Under the pieces are notes generated by a model, which was given only the letters and a program-made list of their open reading frames with translations, ran no database searches and was not told the origin of the DNA. A stretch of DNA of 64,000 nt from Mytilus galloprovincialis (lineage: Eukaryota; Mollusca; Bivalvia; Mytilida; Mytilidae), in NCBI RefSeq assembly GCF_965363235.1, contig NC_134850.1:40916602-40980601 (forward strand), read 5' to 3'. Below, one piece after another: positions 24,448 to 35,435 of the stretch. Position numbers and translations under genes: made by a program. The number at the start of each line of letters is the position of its first letter. Position 1 is the first letter of the stretch.

Positions 24448-24768
24448 CTCGAATTCAAAAAAGTTAAAAAGGTCAAATAAAGTACTATGTTGAAGAGCGT
24501 TGAGGACCAAACTTCCTAAAAGTTTTGCCGAATCCAGCTAAGGTAATCTATTCCTGAGGTAGAAAAGCCTTAGTATTTCAAAAATTTTAAATTTTGTAAA
24601 CAGTTAATTTATAAATATAACCATATCAATGATAATTCATGTCAGCACAAAAGTGCTGACTACTGGGCTGGTGATACCCTCGGGGAAAAAAATCTCCACC
24701 AGCAGTGGCATCGACCGACTAGTTGTAAATAAACTCATCATAGATACCAGGACTAAATTTTGTACATA

Positions 24769-24810
24769 CGCCAGACGCGCGTTTCGTCTACAAAAGACTC
24801 ATCCGTGACG
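24769..24810 (-). ncRNA. Hammerhead motif, array unit 7, core mutation
   Basis: The first core reads CGGATGA instead of CTGATGA, a change at an invariant position, so activity should be lost. All stems are intact. Confidence 0.75.
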
Positions 24811-25132
24811 CTCGAATCCAAAAAAGTTTAAAAAGTTCAAATAAAGTACTATGTTGAAGAGCGTTGAGGACCAAAATTCCTAAAAGTTTTGCCGAATCCA
24901 GCTAAGGTAATCTATTCCTGAGGTAAAAAAGCCTTAGTATTTCAAAAATTTTAAATTTTGTAAACAGTTAATTTATAAATATAACCATATCAATGATAAT
25001 TCATGTCAGCACAAAAGTGTCGACTACTGGGCTGGTGATACCCTCGGGGAAATAAATCTCCACCAGCAGTGGCATCGACCGACTAGTTGTAAATAAACTC
25101 ATCATAGATACCAGGACTAAATTTTGTACATA

Positions 25133-25174
25133 CACCAGACGCGCGTTTCGTCTACAAAAGACTCATCAGTGATG
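25133..25174 (-). ncRNA. Hammerhead ribozyme, array unit 8, compensated stem I
   Basis: The cores and stem II are intact. Stem I is CATCA against TGGTG: both sides differ from the CGTCA/TGGCG consensus, so that a G-C pair has become A-U and pairing is kept. Confidence 0.85.
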
Positions 25175-25494
25175 CTCGAATCCAAAAAAGTTAAAAAGGT
25201 CAAATAAAGTACTATGTTGAAGAGCGTTGAGGACCAAAATTCCGAAAAGTTTTGCCGAATCCAGCTAAGGTAATCTATTCCTGAGTTAGAAAAGCCTTAG
25301 TATTTCAAAAATTTAAATTTTGTAAACAGTTAATTTATAAATATAACCATATCAATGATAATTCATGTCAGCACAAAAGTGCTGACTACTGGGCTGGTGA
25401 TACCCTCGGGATAATAAAGCTCCACCAGCAGTAGCATCAACCCAGTGGTGGTAAATATACTCTTAATAGATACGAGAACTACATTTTGTACATA

Positions 25495-25536
25495 CTCCAG
25501 ATGCGCGTTTCGTCTACAAAAGACTCATCAGTGACG
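25495..25536 (-). ncRNA. Hammerhead motif, array unit 9
   Basis: Cores and stem II are intact. The cleavage triplet is ATC instead of GTC, which still fits NUH, and stem I has one mismatch (CGTCA against TGGAG). Confidence 0.75.
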
Positions 25537-25716
25537 CTCGAATCCAAAAAAGTTAAAAAGGCCAATTAAAGTACTAAGTTGAAGAGCATTGAGGACCAAA
25601 ATTCCTAAAAGTTTTGCCAAATACAGCTTAGGTAATCTATGCCTGAGGTAGAAAAGCCTTAGTATTTCAAAAAATTCAAAAATTTGTAAACAGTAACCCT
25701 TTAAAAAAAAAAAAAT

Positions 25717-25855
25717 ACACACTGAGATTTAAAAACCAAAAATAACACACTGAGACTGAAATCGAAATTACACTGAGATTTAAAAAAATAAAAAACACAC
25801 ACTGAGAATTCAAAATTACACACTGAGATTTTAAAAAGACACACTGAGATGTCAC
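25717..25855 (+). repeat. Minisatellite with 'acacactgagatt' core
   Basis: Five or more imperfect copies of a 20-30-base unit built on 'acacactgaga' plus an A-rich spacer, directly after the retrozyme array. It is non-coding. Confidence 0.7.
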
Positions 25856-26027
25856 TTTAAACAAATTGTGCTTTGTCTATATGCTTTTTTGTGCTTCATT
25901 GTGACTTTTTTTTTTACAGCGATTAAGATTAGAACACAATGTTGAATGCCGTACCCCTTTTTGACATTTTTACCTATTATGTCTGTTTGTTATAATCACA
26001 AATCGTTGTCAATATAATGGAATTTGA

Positions 26028-26205
26028 TATAAAACCAGGTGTAATCTACCGTTTTCTACATATTAAGAAAATGTCTGTAGAAAGTCAGGAATATGTTAGT
26101 TGTTATCTATTCGTTTGAATTGTTTCAGCTTCGATTTTCACATTTGATTAGGGACTTTCCTTTTTAAATTTTGATCGGAGTTCAATATTTTTGTGATTTT
26201 ACTTT
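26028..26205 (+). repeat. Dispersed repeat family C
   Basis: It begins 'gatataaaaccaggtgtaat' and ends 'ttcaatatttttgtgatttt', matching the copy at 13536-13740. A weaker piece follows near 26575-26660. The open frame at 26193-26435 starts inside this repeat and has no domain. Confidence 0.5.
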
Positions 26206-26929
26206 TTACACATGTTCTGAGAAATCTGTTGTGCTACCTTGAAATAGAATTGCAAGTTTTCTATGATTTGTTTATGAACAATAAACTTCATGTTTCTTTT
26301 CTGTTCTATGTGCAGTGTTACGGCTGGTACATGCAACACTGCGACATTTCCATGATCGTATATGGTCAATACGAAATACTAAAAAAATCATTTCTACACT
26401 ATAATTATGTTTTGTACCACGTTCACTGTACATAGACGATATCAATCACTTTAAATTACCAAACAACTGATGGTCTTTTTACAATATTTGCAATAACATT
26501 CAAAGCTAGTTGATCCTCACTAGCAATCACTAAGGTAACTCTGTTATATGACAGTTGTTTTCCATTCATCTAGTGTTTTTGGGCTTTTGATTTTGCCATT
26601 TGATGATGCTTTTCGATATACTTTCCTTAGAGTTCGATACTTTTGCTATTTTTTTCTCTGATTTTCACTTATTGTTTCATTTGTGAACATTGATTGTTAA
26701 CACAAATCTGCTTTTCTGTTGTTTCTTTAGAAGTAAATTATTTTATGCAAAATTTATGTTGTTACATGCTGTGGAACAATAAAAATCCCCACTTTAAATG
26801 ATATAGAAGCCTTTAATGACACAGAAACGTTTACAATACGGTTTGTAACAGTAGCCAAATCATATCGAAAGCCATTGTCTGTCCGTACCAAGAAGAATGA
26901 CAGTTAAATTAGTTCCTTATCAAGACAAA

Positions 26930-27412
26930 TTACGTGATCGGGAGACTGGTCTGACTCAATCAACAAGCATGCTCGGGATAGTCTACCTTGCTCTCCATCG
27001 ATCTGACTTTCTACCCGAGAGTTTTTGACATGTCAAAAACATTCGAGTAAGGATCGAGAAGCAATTCACTCGAGTGAGATCGAGAATTCGTCGAGAAACG
27101 GTCGAATTGATCGGGAAAGGATTGTGTAGAGATCGAGTTTGGTCGGAATACAAAATTATTACCGATCAGTACTCGATCATTTCGACCTTTGCTCGACTAA
27201 TGTCAGATCATTTCCAGATTGACTCGACCAATGGCCGATCGCTTCCAGATCACTGCGACTTCTATATTTATTTTATCCCAGACCAATTCGACCAATACCA
27301 GATCCCTTCGCGACCACATTCGACCACTCTTCGATCTCTACTCGGCCATACACGAGAACACATGACTGCTACACGATTCTCTAAAAGTGTGTGCAGATCT
27401 GATTAACTCAGC
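26930..27412. repeat. CGATC-word low-complexity element
   Basis: The block is built from short, degenerate words such as TCGATC, GATCGAG, CGACCA and CCAGATC in changing polarity. It includes a 20-base palindrome (GTTTTTGACATGTCAAAAAC) near 27025. It resembles the interior of the elements at 46436-48196 and 49330-49945. The 110-codon open frame inside is a by-product of the repeat. Confidence 0.55.
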
Positions 27413-27509
27413 TTCCGCAAAAATATATTGGCAACATTTTTATTTATTGCACAAAAATTCCTCCCTGTACAGTACGTGTCTTAATTTTTGCAAGTAGAGG
27501 TAACATTTT

Positions 27510-27720
27510 AAATAAGAGGCAAAAGACACCAAAGGACAAATTAAACTCAAAGGTCGACACCGACACAGTCATAGCGATAACGAAACCCGTCGAGAAGACA
27601 AACAGCAGTCCACATAACATAGAAAACTAAAAACTTAGTAACATGTAACCCCAACAAAACCTGGAACACCTGAGATCTTCCCAGGTTTTGTTGGTTTACG
27701 TGTTGCTATATGTGCATGCG
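27510..27720 (-). repeat. Dispersed repeat family E, reverse
   Basis: The reverse complement contains 'agttttctatgttatgtgga' and the CAACACG/CGTGTTG-type ends seen in the 14650 copy. Confidence 0.5.
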
Positions 27721-28485
27721 TTTTTGACAGTTCACAAAAGGTCAGCAAACTCTAGAAGATGCATTTGTTTCTGCTGCTGTAACGTTTAACAAACTATAAC
27801 AAACGGCACACAACGTTTACCTAATTTTGATGAGAAAAACATGCACTCTTGATCTCTTGATAGATATATGTCATTCAGAAAAGGTATCACTCCAGGAGAT
27901 TGAAATTCTACCTTGGGTAAAATTTTGCGGAAATATGTGACATTTTTGCCCTCGTTTGCAATATTTTTCAGAAAATACATGCAGGTTGTTGCCATACAGC
28001 AAAACAGCAAAAAGAAAATGAATATATCTAACCCTTCAACTACTGGATATCAAATCTATGAACAATACTGATTACATACTTATGCACAATACCACTGCCT
28101 CACCTATATTTCTCGGCGCCTGTTGCTGTCTACATCATCTTCTATGCACTCTTCAAGCTCCGTCACAGCCTGTCTCTCTGAGCTCTTACCACCTTGCCCA
28201 CAAATCCAACTGCTTTATTTCTATGTAGATATTTTAAATGACCCCCCCTTTAAATGTATGATTTTACTCGGACCTTCTGCTGAATATAACTGAATAAACG
28301 GAGAGTGTGTCCAGCTAGCATATATAACATTATAAAGGGTCATTACGCAAGAACGGCCACCAAATTCGCATTTGAACTATGTTTTATGTTAATAAGCATT
28401 GTGTATACGTTTCATCAAATTCGGTTAAGGCAAAATAAAATTAGAGAACGGAAACTAATATTGTTGGGACGTACGTACGGACAAG

Positions 28486-29090
28486 GTTAACGGTCCGTGT
28501 ATATCTGCGTCCATTCGTTTTTCGTTTTGAAATATCAAAAACAAAAAACAAAAAACGAAAGTGTTTTCATTTTTCGTTTTTGATTTCATAAAAACCAAAA
28601 TGAAAAACGAAAGTGTTTTCATTTTTCGTTTTGCTTAAAAACCAAAACGAAAAACGAAAGTGTTTTCATTTTTCGTTTTTGATTTCTTAAAAACCAAAAT
28701 GAAAAACAAAAGTGTTTTCGTTTTTCGTTTTTGATTTCACAAACAAAAAACGAAAAACAAAAGTATTTTCATTTTTCAATTTTGATTTCACAAAAACTAA
28801 AATCGAAAAATGAAAGTGTTTTCATTTTTCATTTTTGATTTCACAAAAACAAAAAACGAAAAACGAAAGTGTATTTATGTTATCTTTCCAACACAGTTTA
28901 ATTGTCATTCAAAAAATGACAATGTTGTCATTTGTCATTCATTTAAAGGTCGTTAAAGTATACATGCACAGCGGTTGTCAGATCAATACTACTTTAATCG
29001 AAGATAATGTCGACGGATGCAAAAGTCTTTATCAATCTAAACAATAAGGGTGCGTGATCTTTACTTTTTAAGGTTGGAGAGGTTAATCTA
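28486..29090 (+). repeat. Repeat family H, plus copy (CGTTTTT minisatellite with unique tail)
   Basis: It starts near 'ttaacggtccgtgtatatct'. It holds about six ~55-60-base units of AAAACGAAA/TTTTCGTTTTT words (28510-28870), then a unique tail encoding the same short frame as its partner at 48660-49310. The partner is a near-identical reverse complement. DNA-level identity is high throughout, so the shared reading frame is not evidence of coding. Confidence 0.75.
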
Positions 29091-30295
29091 AGATGATAAT
29101 GTTGTAGCGTAACTAGCCTCTTTTACAAATAAAGCAAACTATATATTGTTGGCGAGGGAAGGGCTCAAGGACTCCAGAAAAACGGGAAAAAATGATACAA
29201 AATCTTTCACACCCTTTCTTAATCTAAAGCGCAAGTTTTAATTTATCTATTTTATTATGTTCTGGTCTCGGAGCAAAATATATAGATACAGTGTAAGACT
29301 TTTAGTATTTACATGTATGAACAATATCAAAAGACATATGTAGGATGATGAAAAAAATAATGTAATCCACAAAGTCAAGTGTGTGGCTATTGTTAGTTTA
29401 AACATATTTATTAATAGTGGATTGGAAATTTTCTCACCGGAACGGGGATCGAACCAGGAACTTATGTTTTTGTATAGTCCGATGCACTAACCTATGTTAC
29501 TTTTGTATAATGAGGATCAATGGTCTAGTTCCTCGTTGAAGACCCTCCAGCTCCTTTCAAGATGAAGAACAGGCATAAAAGCCCTGTTCATTAATAATTT
29601 GTATTTTTTCTATATATTGTGTGCGATTTTGTCCCGTGTACATTTACTCCACATCTCTTTATTTTCTATTTCGGACCTGGACACGGCTCAATGCTAGTTT
29701 AGACCTCCAATGTTAAAGGTCATATGTTTTTTTTTTTTAATTATTTGATGCCGTGGGATTGGGATTTTTAGCTTTAATGTAAACCATGTCAGGTTTTTAA
29801 CTTGTATTTACAGCAAAGATAGCCAGTTTTGTGTTCTGTAATATACTGTAACAGTTTAATTTTACTTGTCCGGTCGCATCGGAAGTTCCGAACTTCTCAA
29901 AACATTTTCCGAACAATATCTGGACGTCGGTTTCGTCGGAATGTACAATTGATAAACCACACATGAACGTTCTTTAGTCTTCGTAGATCTATTCTAACTT
30001 GAAGTCTTTTTGAGTCTACGACAAGCAGAATATGATATTTTATACCATTAAATATTGAAGCCATAGTCATGAAGATCGATTACTTGATTGATGTTCCGTT
30101 AACGTAGCCGCAGAAAAAAAACGCGAGAGCTACTTTTGAATATTTCTACAATTTTAAGTAGTTTTCCACTCACAAACACAATAATATTTTCAACATTTAT
30201 TAAAATATTTTTTTTTTACACTTTTTAACTTTTATGTTGTTTTAAAATATCAATTTGACTTGAATTTGGGATCCCGCTAACATGTTTAACCCCGC
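29091..30295. other. Intergenic, nothing recognised
   Basis: AT-rich sequence without a domain-bearing frame. Confidence 0.35.
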
Positions 30296-30592
30296 CACAT
30301 TCAAAATGTATGTGCCTGTCCCAAGTCAGGAGCCTGTAATTCAGTGGTTGTCGTTTGTTTATGTGTTACATTTTTGTTTTTCGTTCAATTTTTGTGCATA
30401 AATAAGTTAGTTTTCTTGTTTGAATTGTTTTACATTGTCATTTCGGGGCCTTTTATATCTGACTATGCGGTATGGGCTTTGCTCATTGTTGAAGGCCGTA
30501 CGATGACCTATAGTTGATAATTTCTGTGTTATGTTGGTCTCTTGTGGAGAGTTGTCTCATTGACAATCATACCACATCTTCTTTTTTATATT
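30296..30592 (+). repeat. Dispersed repeat family A, near full length
   Basis: A long copy with 'gtcccaagtcaggagcc', 'gtggttgtcgtttgtttatg', 'gactatgcggtatgggcttt' and 'gagttgtctcattgacaatc' in order. Confidence 0.7.
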
Positions 30593-30649
30593 TATATGAG
30601 TATATTAAATAAACATGTATATACCAAGCTAAGTCAGTTTATATCTTGT

Positions 30650-31190
30650 TTTTCGTCTGACTATACAAAAGGCGAGGAGAGCTACTTGATAGATCAGGTT
30701 GACTGATAAGCTGTCTATATAAAGTAATGGGACAATGCATGGCATGAAGACATCACCAAATCACCGTATGCAATACTCAAAAAGACATCCAGAGCTTACC
30801 ATATAGTCATCAACTACCCACCAACAGGCCGTGAGCTTTGGTTGGCTCTTAACTCAAATCCAAGAGCACAGCAAAATGTCAAAATATTCTATTCAAACTG
30901 GGTGACCTGGGAGAAAAACATTGAAATTTTCCAAAGAAACACACACACCCCTCAACTTTTAATAAGGAGATTTGGTATTAATGCAAATGAGTCAACTATC
31001 CAACAAAGTTCAAATGTAGTGGTTGTAAGCAATTATATATAGGCAACCATATAATCTTCAACAATGAGAAAAAACGTACGGTATTGTCGGCTACAATAGT
31101 CCATGAATTTAAAAATATGAAACAGTTCAATTGAGAAAAATAACAGCCTATTTTAAAACAACATGAATTACGAAAAACACATATAAAAGA
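30650..31190 (+). other. Possible decayed coding fragment, family unknown
   Basis: A short frame (30842-31042, 66 codons) and the sequence just before it look less AT-rich and less repetitive than their surroundings. I recognise no domain. It could be a transposon remnant. Confidence 0.2.
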
Positions 31191-31191
31191 C

Positions 31192-31290
31192 ATCAACAAA
31201 CGAAAACCATTGAACTACATGCTCCTGAGTTGGAGCAGGCACATGCAATATATTGTGGCGTTTAACATGCTTGTAAACAGCTGGGACAGT
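31192..31290 (-). repeat. Dispersed repeat family A, reverse, partial
   Basis: The reverse complement gives the left half of family A ('ctccaactcaggagcatg' variant, then 'gttttcgtttgttgatg'). Confidence 0.45.
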
Positions 31291-32144
31291 TTTGTTACAG
31301 CACAGCATAAGCACAAACTATACAAATCAGTGGAAAAGGGCTTAACGTATGAGATCGATACAAAACAGAAGCGAAAAAAAAAGGTCTAACAAAAACACAT
31401 ACCGAATGTGGCAGGGTATTTTTACCTCGTTTTCAAACAATCAAAGTACTGAAGTACTGAACATCGAAAGACTGCAAGTTCTTTTGGATTGTCACAAGCA
31501 CTTGTCTCAGAAAAAAAATCACATCTCTATACTTGAAAGTGAAGTTAATGTACAGATATATTTTTTTTGAAACTCAGTACACATATTCTATATCATATGA
31601 TCTTTTTAATTTCAATGTCAACTATAGAGTTCTGACCCTCAATTCCACGGTCCACTAGACATGGAAAATGATAGTGCGAGTGGGGCATTTATGTGGTATG
31701 GACACATTCTTATTCAAATCCTTTATTAAAGAAGTCAGTAAATTTACTACAGATAACACTACATTTGTAAATTAGACGAACTAATCTAATCAAAATGTAT
31801 ATCTCTAATTTCGTAATACTTATGTGTATGAGAAAATTAATATATATATTAATTTTAATAAGATTGTTGAACGAACGCGTTCAATCTTAGGATTTTATTC
31901 TCGTCAATTTTTCCGACCGAGCAGAGCGAGTCGAAAACAATTAAATAGACGTCTTTCAAGCCAAAGTTAATATGTTTGCTATACACACATATGATTTTAT
32001 TAAACTTGGTTATCAATTGTTAATCAAAAATACAGTCCTAGATAATAAAAAATCATGAAATATTTGGTCTAGTAATAAAAAAAATCACACAAAAAACAGT
32101 AGTTGTCGTTTGTTGATGTCGTTCTCGCTTCTCGTTTTTTTTTT

Positions 32145-32872
32145 AGCTCAATGGCCCGAAGTGTCAAGTGAGCTTTTCTTATATCTTGGCGTCCGTCGTC
32201 CGTCGTCGTAACTTTTCAAAAATCTTCTCCTATGAAACTACTGAGCCAAATGCAACCAAACTTAGCCACCATCATCATTGGGATATCTAGTATAACAAAT
32301 GTGTCCGGTGACCTTGCCAACTAACCAAGATGGTCGCCATGGATAAAAATAGAACATAGGAGTAAAATGAAGATTTTGGCTTATATCTCAGAAATCAAAG
32401 CATTAAGAGCAAATCTGACATGAGTAAAATTGTTTATTAGGTCATTATCTATCTGCCCTGAAATTTTCAGATGCATCAGACAACCTGTTGTTATGTTGCT
32501 GCCCCTGAATTGGTAATTTTAAGAAAATTTTGCAGCTTTTGGTTATTTTCTTGAATATTATTATAGATAGAGATAAACTGTAAACTTCAATAATGTACAG
32601 CAAAGTAAGACCTACAAATAAGTCAACATGACGAAAATGGTCAATTGACCCCTTAAGGAGTAATTGCCCTTTATAGTCAATTTTTAACAATTTTCATAAT
32701 TTTGTACATTTTTACAAAATATTTTCCACTGAAACTACTAGGCTAAGTTCATTATAGATAGAGATAATTGTAAGCATCAACAATGTTTTGTAGAGTAAGA
32801 TCTACGAACACATCACCATCACCAAAAACACATACACCAAGGTTAGCGACACAGGCTCTTCAGAGCCTCTAG
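32145..32872 (+). repeat. Helentron-like family 1, single-core copy
   Basis: It starts after a T run with AGCTCA and a paired GGCCCGAAGTGTCAAGTGAGC-like hairpin (diverged). The 'cttggcgtccgtcgtc' leader and one core unit follow. It ends with a 'ggttagc' box, the AGGCTCTTCAGAGCCT hairpin and CTAG at 32869-32872. Confidence 0.75.
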
Positions 32873-32884
32873 TTATATATAGAG

Positions 32885-33080
32885 TTTAGACCTTTGGTTT
32901 TCCCGTTTAAATGGTTTTACACTAGTCATTTTGGAGGATCCTTATAACTTGCTATTCGGTGTGAGCCAAGGATTCGTGTTGAAGAGGTTACTTTAACCTA
33001 TAATAGTTTCCTTCTACACACTGTGACTTGGATGGAGAGTTGTCTCATTGGCACTCATGCCATGCACATCTTCTTATATC
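32885..33080 (+). repeat. Dispersed repeat family A variant
   Basis: It contains 'aatggttttacactagtcat', 'tggagagttgtctcattggc' and an ACTCATGCCA variant end. The same subfamily occurs at 47020-47205. Confidence 0.5.
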
Positions 33081-33094
33081 TATATATTCTTTCG

Positions 33095-33400
33095 ATATTT
33101 TTGATTGGGGTCTGGAGCTGGCATGTCAGTTACTGCTAGTAGTTCTTTGTTAATTTATGAATCATATTCGTTTTATGTAGTTTCTTTTGTTTACTATTTT
33201 GTCATCGGACTCGCATTTCTTTTAAACTGTTTTTCTCTGTGCATATTGTTGTGTGTTTGTTTATTCTACATGAGCTAGATATAAATGTATAGCGGGAGGG
33301 TTGAGATCTAACAAAGCATGTTTAGCCCCGCCGTATTTTTGCGCTGTCCCAAGACAGTAGACTCTGATCTTTGTTAGTTTTTTTTATGTTTTTTTTTGTC
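33095..33400 (+). repeat. Dispersed repeat family F
   Basis: It contains 'tctggagctggcatgtcagt', 'gggagggttgagatctaaca' and 'gctgtcccaagacag' in the same order as about 47370-47680. Confidence 0.55.
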
Positions 33401-33574
33401 TAAGTTAAGTGTGACGTCCATTTTCACATTACTAGTATATATTTTTATTTAGAGACCAGCTGAAGCCCGGATTTTCTCGTTGTGTTGAAGACTCATTGGT
33501 GGCCTTCGGCTGTGCTCTTTGGTTAGGCTGACTGTTGTTTCTTTGACGCATTTTTTATTTCCATTCTCAATTTT

Positions 33575-33616
33575 ATTGATTGATCAATTGATTGATTGAT
33601 TGATTGATTGATTGAT
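33575..33616 (+). repeat. GATT microsatellite
   Basis: Tandem ATTG/GATT tetranucleotides with one interruption. Confidence 0.9.
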
Positions 33617-33987
33617 CATTTTACTACAAGCAAAAGTCATGATCATTTGAGAATCCTTTAGTTAATTTCACCAATGAAACTCGACATTAATGTTTGTCTT
33701 AATATTAAATTTCTTTGTAACCTCTAAAATTACCGTCTGATTATAATAAGACACGCAAGAATAAAAAAAAAATATTTGGCCTTCAATGTCTCAACCTTTT
33801 TTTAATGTGAGTAACTTCATTGTTCACTTAGATTTCGATTTTGATATTGTTTTTGCAAGTTTCCATAATAGATTTCCGGTAATTGTTCTGCATAAAACCC
33901 TATGGGAAAGCACATTAACTAAATTTTCCAAACGTTTATTGGAACCTAATGATTTGGCAAGGTGTTGCAACCTGTAATGTAAAAAAG

Positions 33988-34241
33988 TTACAGCCGATTG
34001 CACTGAGTGTGTAGGCAAAGGTAGCCTATCCTTGGTTAGCTTGCTTGTATTATTAGGTTAGGTAAACTACCCTCCTTTAAGAGTAGATTAGTTCGACAAA
34101 TAACCAATCAATCTGTCTGTAGGACTAGGCTCCTTCTACAGGAGGGTGGTATACCTTACCTAGTTACTTCATAGTTCAGCTAACAAACAAGCGATCCAAA
34201 GATATTACCTTTGTCTACACACTCAATGTAATCGGCTGTAA
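33988..34241. mobile_element. 254-bp hairpin MITE
   Basis: The ends are TTACAGCCGATT and AATCGGCTGTAA. The two halves remain imperfectly complementary for most of the length (CACTGAGTGTGTAGGCAAAGG against CTTTGTCTACACACTCAATG). No protein is encoded. The target duplication is not clear, so the superfamily is unassigned. Confidence 0.75.
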
Positions 34242-34249
34242 TGAAAATG

Positions 34250-35130
34250 CGGAGTTTGTGAGACCAGGCTCAAGCAACCAGTCGGTAGCAGTCAGTTTTC
34301 AATTATATAAAAACAAATATTGCATAAGACTCAAACGTACTTAAAATGTTTTTATTAATATATAACCACTATATCATCAGTTTTTAAAATATAATTAAGC
34401 AGTCAAAGACACTTTTCAATGAATTTTAAAATTTCATTTCTGGTTTATTTAAGAATTGAATGCTTTTTTCATCGAGGTGTAAAGCGATGACCAAAATACA
34501 TTTTGTATGAAAAGCGGAAGCGCTTCATTCTGAAAATGTACGCACGGTCAACGCTTTTACAACCCTATGAAGTTACAAAAAGAAGCATTCAATATTTATA
34601 ATTACATGTTTTAGCTAGGATCATGAAAACACGATTTTTATCAAGTTTTTATTAAATTCACCTTTGCACTTTATTGTGGGACATCGTGTCATCATGAATA
34701 ATGATTTTCGTTGTGTAATGTAACATGAGATGTGCAGTTAGCCAATCAGAATAACGAATTATAATGAAACATATATCTTATGTTATTACAAGTGTGGACA
34801 CAGATGAGTGTGGATAGTATGTTTGAATGTTTGACAGTGTTTTATGATAAATGTAGTTCTATGATTTTCCTATATGTGTTATTAACTGTGTTGCACGATG
34901 ACAACCAACCGGAGCATTAGGAGTATTGTTTTTTTTATATTTAGTTTAGTTTTTATGTTCAAGACAGGCATGGAAGAGACACTAATTGCATTAGTTACCA
35001 AATGATTATGATAGAATATGTTCCACATCTTTGATTTTGGATACATTTTATAGCTAGGAGAGCAACACATAATAGGTTCAATTTTTCGTGATTTTTTTTA
35101 ATTGGGAGATGATATCTGAGAACATGATAT
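34250..35130. other. Intergenic, nothing recognised
   Basis: AT-rich, with no supported gene on either strand. Confidence 0.35.
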
Positions 35131-35131
35131 A

Positions 35132-35395
35132 AGGAGCCTGTAATTCAGTGGTTGTCGTTTGTTTATGCGTTACATATTCGTTTTTTCTTTATTTTTTGTA
35201 CATAAATAAGCCTGTTATTTTTCTCCTTTGAATTGTTTCACATTGTCATTTAGAGACCTTTTATAGCCGACTATGCTGCATTAGCTTTGCTCATTGTTGA
35301 AGGTTGTGTGGCGACCTGTAATTGTTAATTTCTATGTCATTTTGGTCTGTTGTGGAGAATTGTCTCATTGGCAATCATATCACATCTTTTTTTAT
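35132..35395 (+). repeat. Dispersed repeat family A
   Basis: Starts at 'aggagcctgtaattcagtgg' and ends at 'ttgtctcattggcaatcata' followed by an AT-rich tail. Confidence 0.65.
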
Positions 35396-35435
35396 ATGTA
35401 TTTGCTAACTATTTGTATGGTTCTATTTATATATA

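Larger units (their letters stand above)
22554..25690 (-). mobile_element. Tandem array of ~363-bp retrozyme units (about 8.6 copies)
   Basis: Unit starts, marked by 'aaactcatcatagatacc' on +, fall at 22561, 22916, 23279, 23642, 24005, 24368, 24731, 25095 and about 25457. The period is 363 bases in the middle of the array. Every unit carries one type I hammerhead motif on the minus strand, so a minus-strand transcript could be cut into ~363-nt RNAs. This matches the retrozyme class (small non-autonomous retroelements with hammerheads, reported in animals including mussels). Central units 3-7 are most alike; units 1 and 9 are diverged, as expected at array edges. The units encode no protein; the open frames are shadows. 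Mobilisation would need reverse transcriptase in trans, plausibly from a Penelope-like element such as the one at 50909. Confidence 0.88.

Noticed and set aside
22554..25690. CRISPR-like array
   Set aside because: The period is 363 bases with no short repeat-spacer structure, in a eukaryotic genome. Hammerhead retrozyme units explain it.
22515..25722. Minus-strand frames such as those at 22515-22724 and 25528-25722
   Set aside because: They read through retrozyme units, which are non-coding; the similarity between them is the tandem repeat.
27074..27406. 110-codon open frame on +
   Set aside because: It lies entirely in the CGATC-word low-complexity element; the residue pattern follows the repeat words and has no domain.
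28835..29047. 70-codon frame conserved with the minus-strand frame at 48758-48955
   Set aside because: The whole surrounding 600 bases are near-identical between the two copies, including clearly non-coding minisatellite, so protein identity only reflects recent copying.
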